Assembly (NCBI GenBank): GCA_025455795.1
Contig: JALOLW010000114.1
Location: 1 to 9,771, forward strand
Length of the DNA: 9,771 nucleotides
Reading direction: 5' to 3'
From: Spirosomataceae bacterium
GTDB lineage: Bacteria > Bacteroidota > Bacteroidia > Cytophagales > Spirosomataceae
Shown here: positions 6,829-9,771 of the stretch, in pieces
How the letters are laid out: every line of letters starts with the position of its first letter
Position numbering within the stretch: the stretch's first letter is position 1
The notes under the pieces: generated by a model
The model's input: the letters and a program-made list of their open reading frames with translations, nothing else
What the model was told of the DNA's origin: nothing
Database searches by the model: none
Made by a program: the position numbers and the translations under genes

Positions 6829-8955
6829 TCAGCCCAAAATATCTGTTTGCTCCACAAAGGGCTGATTGCGAAGGCGTTGGCCTGTGGCTTTGAAGATGGC
6901 GTTGGCCGCCGCGCCGCCCGTAGGAGGTAGCGCAGGCTCACCCAAGCCCGTGGGGTCTATGCCATTGTTCACAAAATGCACCTCTACGTCAGCTGGGATT
7001 TCGTTGAACCGAATCAGGCGGTACGCGCCAAAATTTCGCTGTTCGGGTTCGCCGTTTTTGAAGGTTAGATTGCCGTACATAGCGTGGCCCAAACCATCTA
7101 CAATGCCGCCCACCACTTGGTTTTTGGCCCCGCTTTCGTTGATAACCACGCCGCAGTCCACGGCGGCATAAACTTTCTGAATCACGGGTTTGCCCTTCTG
7201 CACTACCACTTCGGCTACTTGTGCTACATACGAGGCGTGCGAGTAATAAACACTAAAACCGAGGTGAACGCCCTTGCGTTTTTTGAACCAGCCCGACTTT
7301 TCGGCGGCCAATTCTATCACCTTACGGGTACGGTCAATGTTGTATTTGATGGCGCCCGTAGGTTGGTTTTTGGCTTTGTCCAACAATTCCAACCGAAAAG
7401 TAACGGGGTCTTTGCCCGCCGCCAGTGCCACTTCGTCCAAAAACGATTGCTCGGCAAAGGCCAAGAAGTTGGTAATAGGCGCGCGCCACGCACCTACGGT
7501 GATGGGCGATTTGTGTTCGGCGGTGTCAATGAGCAAGTTAGGCACGCAACCCGACGGGAAATTATCTTCGCGGGTGGAGTTGGCGGTGTTCATGCCCACC
7601 CCGCGCAAAGCGTAGCCAATCATGTTGCCATCTTTGTCCAAGGCCGCCTTGAAGCGGTAGCGCACCGCTGGACGATAAATACCACCGCCCATGTCGTCTT
7701 CGCGGGTCCAGATAACCTTGACGGGGGCTTTGATGAGGCTCGATAGTTCTGCTGCTTCCAACGCAAAATCAGTACGTAGCCTACGGCCAAATCCACCACC
7801 CATGCGGGTCAGTTGGACGCTCACTTTTTCGGGGGCAATGTTGAAGAGTTTGGCCACGTCGTTGCGGGCGGCTTGGGGCGTTTGAGTCGGTCCTACGAGT
7901 TCTACGCCGTCTTCGCGCACGTGGGCGAAGAAGTTCATCGGTTCGAGCGGATTGTGCGGCAAAAACGGGCATTGGTACTCAGCCTCTACCACTTTGGCGG
8001 CATTTTTGAAGGCCGCTTCCACGTCGCCGTCTTTGCGGCGCACGGTGGCTTTGCTGTTGTCGGCCATGAGTTCTTTGAAAATACGGTCATGGTCGGCGGT
8101 ATTTTCCAATTCTGCCGCTTTTTCCCACTCTATTTTCAGCACTTCGCGGGCTTTCTTCACTTCCCAAGTAGATTTTCCGACCACGGCCACGTTGTTTTTA
8201 AACGTTACCACATCCGTAATGCCCGGCATGGCCTTGGCGGCGGTAGCGTCCACCGATTTGAGTTTGAGACCAAAAGCAGGCGGGCGTTGCAGCATGGCAA
8301 AGCGCATCCCTTCGCGGTAAAAATCAATGCCAAAGAGCGGCTTTCCCGTCAAAACTTCTTGGTTATCAACTCCTTTGATAGATTTTCCAATGAGTTTAAA
8401 CGAACCCACTTCTTTGAGTTTGACATCGGTAGGTGGAGCGATTTGGGCGGCCTCTTGGGCCAGTTCGCCGTAGCTGAGTTTTTTGCCCGACGGCGTGTGA
8501 ATCACCATGCTTTGCGAGGCGGTACACTCAGCCGCAGGCACGCCCCAACGCTTGGCGGCGGCGTTAATCAGCATCTGACGAGCCGTAGCACCCGCCACGC
8601 GCAGGCGTTTCCACGAGTGCGGAATCGCCCCGCTCCCGCCAGCGGTTTGACGCTCGAAGCGCGTCGTATCCAGCGGTGCTTGTTCTACTTTTACTTTTTT
8701 CCAGTCCACGTCCAACTCCTCGGCCACAATCAACGGAAACGCCGTTTTGATGCCTTGCCCGATTTCGGGATTGGGCGAAAAAATAGTAACAATGCCATCC
8801 ATTCCGATGGACAAATAAGCATTGAAATTGAGCGGCGCGGCGGCAGTGACTGCCACGGGCTTTGAGGCTACGGATTCAAACCAATTGAATCCCAGTATCA
8901 AACCACCTCCTGCAAAGGCGGTTGATTTCAGAAAATCGCGTCTTGACGTTTGCAT
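6829..8955 (-). CDS. Molybdenum hydroxylase large subunit, isoquinoline 1-oxidoreductase beta-like
   Basis: The 708-residue protein belongs to the xanthine dehydrogenase/aldehyde oxidase family, IorB branch. It carries the molybdopterin (probably cytosine dinucleotide) cofactor and hydroxylates or oxidises a heterocycle or aldehyde with water as oxygen donor. A Tat signal opens it (SRRDFLK at 4-10, hydrophobic to about 29), so the complex should be periplasmic. Visible are PNPEIGQGIKTA (61-72), the hammerhead-like part (about 200-275), MGGGFGRR (385-392) at the cofactor, RAP (491-493), and TGLGEPALPPTGGA (669-682) with the probable catalytic Glu673. It follows the small-subunit gene by 5 nt. 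There is no FAD subunit gene beside it, which fits IorAB enzymes that pass electrons to cytochromes or other periplasmic acceptors. The true substrate is unknown, so I give no gene symbol. Confidence 0.9.
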   Translation of the reverse strand: MQTSRRDFLKSTAFAGGGLILGFNWFESVASKPVAVTAAAPLNFNAYLSIGMDGIVTIFSPNPEIGQGIKTAFPLIVAEELDVDWKKVKVEQAPLDTTRFERQTAGGSGAIPHSWKRLRVAGATARQMLINAAAKRWGVPAAECTASQSMVIHTPSGKKLSYGELAQEAAQIAPPTDVKLKEVGSFKLIGKSIKGVDNQEVLTGKPLFGIDFYREGMRFAMLQRPPAFGLKLKSVDATAAKAMPGITDVVTFKNNVAVVGKSTWEVKKAREVLKIEWEKAAELENTADHDRIFKELMADNSKATVRRKDGDVEAAFKNAAKVVEAEYQCPFLPHNPLEPMNFFAHVREDGVELVGPTQTPQAARNDVAKLFNIAPEKVSVQLTRMGGGFGRRLRTDFALEAAELSSLIKAPVKVIWTREDDMGGGIYRPAVRYRFKAALDKDGNMIGYALRGVGMNTANSTREDNFPSGCVPNLLIDTAEHKSPITVGAWRAPITNFLAFAEQSFLDEVALAAGKDPVTFRLELLDKAKNQPTGAIKYNIDRTRKVIELAAEKSGWFKKRKGVHLGFSVYYSHASYVAQVAEVVVQKGKPVIQKVYAAVDCGVVINESGAKNQVVGGIVDGLGHAMYGNLTFKNGEPEQRNFGAYRLIRFNEIPADVEVHFVNNGIDPTGLGEPALPPTGGAAANAIFKATGQRLRNQPFVEQTDILG

Positions 8956-8960
8956 CTGGA

Positions 8961-9422
8961 TTATTTGGTTTTGGTGGCGGCCAATTTTACTGCATCACGA
9001 ATACGGTGGTAAGTGCCACAACGGCAAAGGTGACTCGACATGGTAGCTTCGATTTCGGCATCCGATGGCTTCGAGTTCTTTTTGAGCAAAGCGGCGGCGG
9101 TCATCATTTGCCCCGCTTGACAGTAGCCGCATTGGGGTACGTCCAATTCGTCCCAGGCTTGCTGCACGGGATGGTCCCCGTTTTCAGAAAGCCCTTCGAT
9201 GGTAGTTACTTTGGCACCACCCACGGCAGACACGGGCAGTACGCACGAGCGCGTAGGCTCGCCGTTGAGGTGTACGGTACAAGCACCACACTGCGCGATG
9301 CCACAGCCGTATTTGGTACCCACCAGTCCGAGGTGGTCGCGCAAGACCCACAGCAGCGGGGTGTCGGAGGCGACATCGGCTTGGTAGTCGCGTCCGTTGA
9401 TTTTGAGTTTATACTGAGCCAT
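8961..9422 (-). CDS. Molybdenum hydroxylase small subunit, two 2Fe-2S clusters (IorA-like)
   Basis: From the ATG at 9422 this is a 153-residue iron-sulfur subunit. The N-terminal ferredoxin-like domain binds a 2Fe-2S cluster through C40, C45, C48 and C60 (CGIAQCGAC, then C), and the helical domain binds the second, cofactor-proximal one through C98, C101, C133 and C135 (CGYC and CRC). All eight cysteines are present. It carries electrons from the molybdenum centre. It has no signal peptide, so it probably crosses the membrane bound to the Tat-signal-bearing large subunit encoded 5 nt downstream. An in-frame TTG at 9446 would add eight residues, but it lies over a likely -7 promoter element and adds nothing typical of the family, so the ATG is preferred. 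Confidence 0.94.
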   Translation of the reverse strand: MAQYKLKINGRDYQADVASDTPLLWVLRDHLGLVGTKYGCGIAQCGACTVHLNGEPTRSCVLPVSAVGGAKVTTIEGLSENGDHPVQQAWDELDVPQCGYCQAGQMMTAAALLKKNSKPSDAEIEATMSSHLCRCGTYHRIRDAVKLAATKTK

Positions 9423-9443
9423 GATTTGGGGAATAGGTTTACA

Positions 9444-9451
9444 CAAAAATA
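9444..9451 (-). promoter_or_regulatory. Candidate -7 promoter element of the iorAB-like operon
   Basis: On the minus strand these bases read TATTTTTG, an exact match to the Bacteroidota -7 consensus TAnnTTTG. It ends 21 nt before the small-subunit ATG, so the leader would be short, about 15 nt. I see no clear -33 TTG/TTTG at the expected distance. In AT-rich DNA the match could be chance. Confidence 0.4.
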
Positions 9452-9560
9452 AGCAAATTGTGAGGTAAATGTTTTAATTTTTAGACAAAAAGGACAAATC
9501 CGTATTTGAATCTACTTCTCATCCTTTTGAATTTTGTTGATTATATTTCGTCAATTATAT

Positions 9561-9578
9561 CAGAACACGGATGTTCTG
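9561..9578. repeat. 7-bp inverted repeat CAGAACA-N4-TGTTCTG
   Basis: CAGAACA (9561-9567) and TGTTCTG (9572-9578) are perfect reverse complements separated by CGGA. It lies between the partial deacetylase gene's end and the start of the molybdo-enzyme operon, about 140 bp before the latter's ATG. It may be an operator, a weak hairpin, or part of a dispersed intergenic repeat, since ACGGAT-like words recur around it (9567-9572, 9586-9592, and inverted at 9497-9503). Confidence 0.45.
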
Positions 9579-9622
9579 TGATGAAACGGATTGGACAGAC
9601 TTGAGCGGATTTTTGAAAACAA

Positions 9623-9654
9623 TCACCCATTCACCCATTCACCCATTCACTCAT
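9623..9654. repeat. Four tandem 8-bp units (TCACCCAT)
   Basis: TCACCCAT occurs three times exactly (9623-9630, 9631-9638, 9639-9646), followed by TCACTCAT (9647-9654) with one change. Read on the minus strand the unit is ATGGGTGA. The repeat covers the last codons and the stop of the partial gene at the right edge. Because 8 is not a multiple of 3, each unit gained or lost upstream of the stop would change the C-terminal frame. Confidence 0.85.
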
Positions 9655-9771
9655 TTCCTCTCCCGTCAGCGACACCACACCCTGCTGAGCCATGATGTAG
9701 CTGAGGGCTTCGCGCAGGGCTTGAATACGATACGGCAGCCCCATGATATAAGGATGAATCGTCAAAGAAAA
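9631..9771 (-). CDS. Polysaccharide deacetylase-like protein, C-terminal fragment (partial)
   Basis: Only the last 46 codons are in the window; the gene runs off the right edge and stops at a TGA at 9633-9631. The visible segment (LTIHPYIMGLPYRIQALREA, then YIMAQQGVVSLTGEEMSEW) resembles the C-terminal end of NodB/CE4-fold proteins, including those annotated as polysaccharide deacetylase or PuuE-type allantoinase: an L-T-x-H-P strand with G-x-P-x-R, a helix, and a G-V..-T-G-x-E ending. The final residues EWVNG are encoded by tandem-repeat DNA. The metal-binding motifs lie outside the window, so substrate and activity are unknown. The same strand as the molybdo-enzyme genes, about 210 bp upstream, makes a functional link possible but unshown. 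Confidence 0.65.
   Translation of the reverse strand, partial: FSLTIHPYIMGLPYRIQALREALSYIMAQQGVVSLTGEEMSEWVNG

Noticed and set aside
7084..7746. 220-codon open frame on the plus strand
   Set aside because: It is another antisense shadow of the large subunit gene with no domain resemblance.
7813..8865. 350-codon open frame on the plus strand
   Set aside because: It lies wholly opposite the large molybdo-enzyme subunit, whose motifs are clear. Its product is rich in Phe, His, Arg and Gly with no recognisable domain, as expected of an antisense shadow.
9423..9446. TTG start giving eight extra residues to the small 2Fe-2S subunit
   Set aside because: The typical family start is MxxYxLxING, matched from the ATG at 9422, and the TTG overlaps the candidate -7 element.
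9623..9654. Possible CRISPR-like array
   Set aside because: The units are 8 bp and directly adjacent, with no spacers; it is a simple tandem repeat.

Overview
The window looks like chromosomal DNA of a Bacteroidota bacterium, most likely Cytophagales (a Spirosoma/Runella/Dyadobacter-like lineage; the genus is a guess). The grounds are a protein joining a bacterial HU-CCDC81-like region to a SPOR domain (a Bacteroidota architecture), a short TonB-like protein next to folC, a family 8 polysaccharide lyase, weak or absent Shine-Dalgarno sequences, and a match to the Bacteroidota -7 promoter element (TAnnTTTG) before the molybdo-enzyme genes. Moderate-GC genes are separated by very AT-rich spacers.

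Layout from left to right. Positions 1-172 are an AT-rich spacer with a 39-bp near-perfect palindrome and short direct repeats. Positions 173-3145 hold three co-directional minus-strand genes in the transcription order TonB-like protein, folC, trmB, with gaps of 34 and 5 nt, so probably one operon. A strong hairpin terminator (3212-3254) separates them from the minus-strand HU/SPOR cell-envelope protein (3265-4377). A 197-bp divergent spacer follows, then a secreted PL8-family lyase on the plus strand (4575-6731). It converges on a minus-strand two-gene operon for a molybdenum hydroxylase of the isoquinoline 1-oxidoreductase type (small 2Fe-2S subunit at 8961-9422, large Tat-exported subunit at 6829-8955); a GC-rich hairpin lies between the convergent ends. 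At the right edge, 9631-9771 is the C-terminal end of a minus-strand polysaccharide-deacetylase-like gene whose stop codon lies inside an 8-bp tandem repeat.

Functionally the window mixes housekeeping (folate polyglutamylation, tRNA m7G46 modification), envelope biology (TonB-like energy transduction, SPOR peptidoglycan binding) and accessory metabolism (polyanionic glycan cleavage, periplasmic hydroxylation or oxidation of an unknown substrate). I see no transposase, phage gene, CRISPR array, tRNA or rRNA. I found no convincing new multi-gene system. The points most worth a second look are the altered active-site positions of the PL8 lyase, the HU/SPOR fusion, the TonB-like gene without adjacent exbB/exbD, and several unusually clean palindromes and repeats in the spacers.
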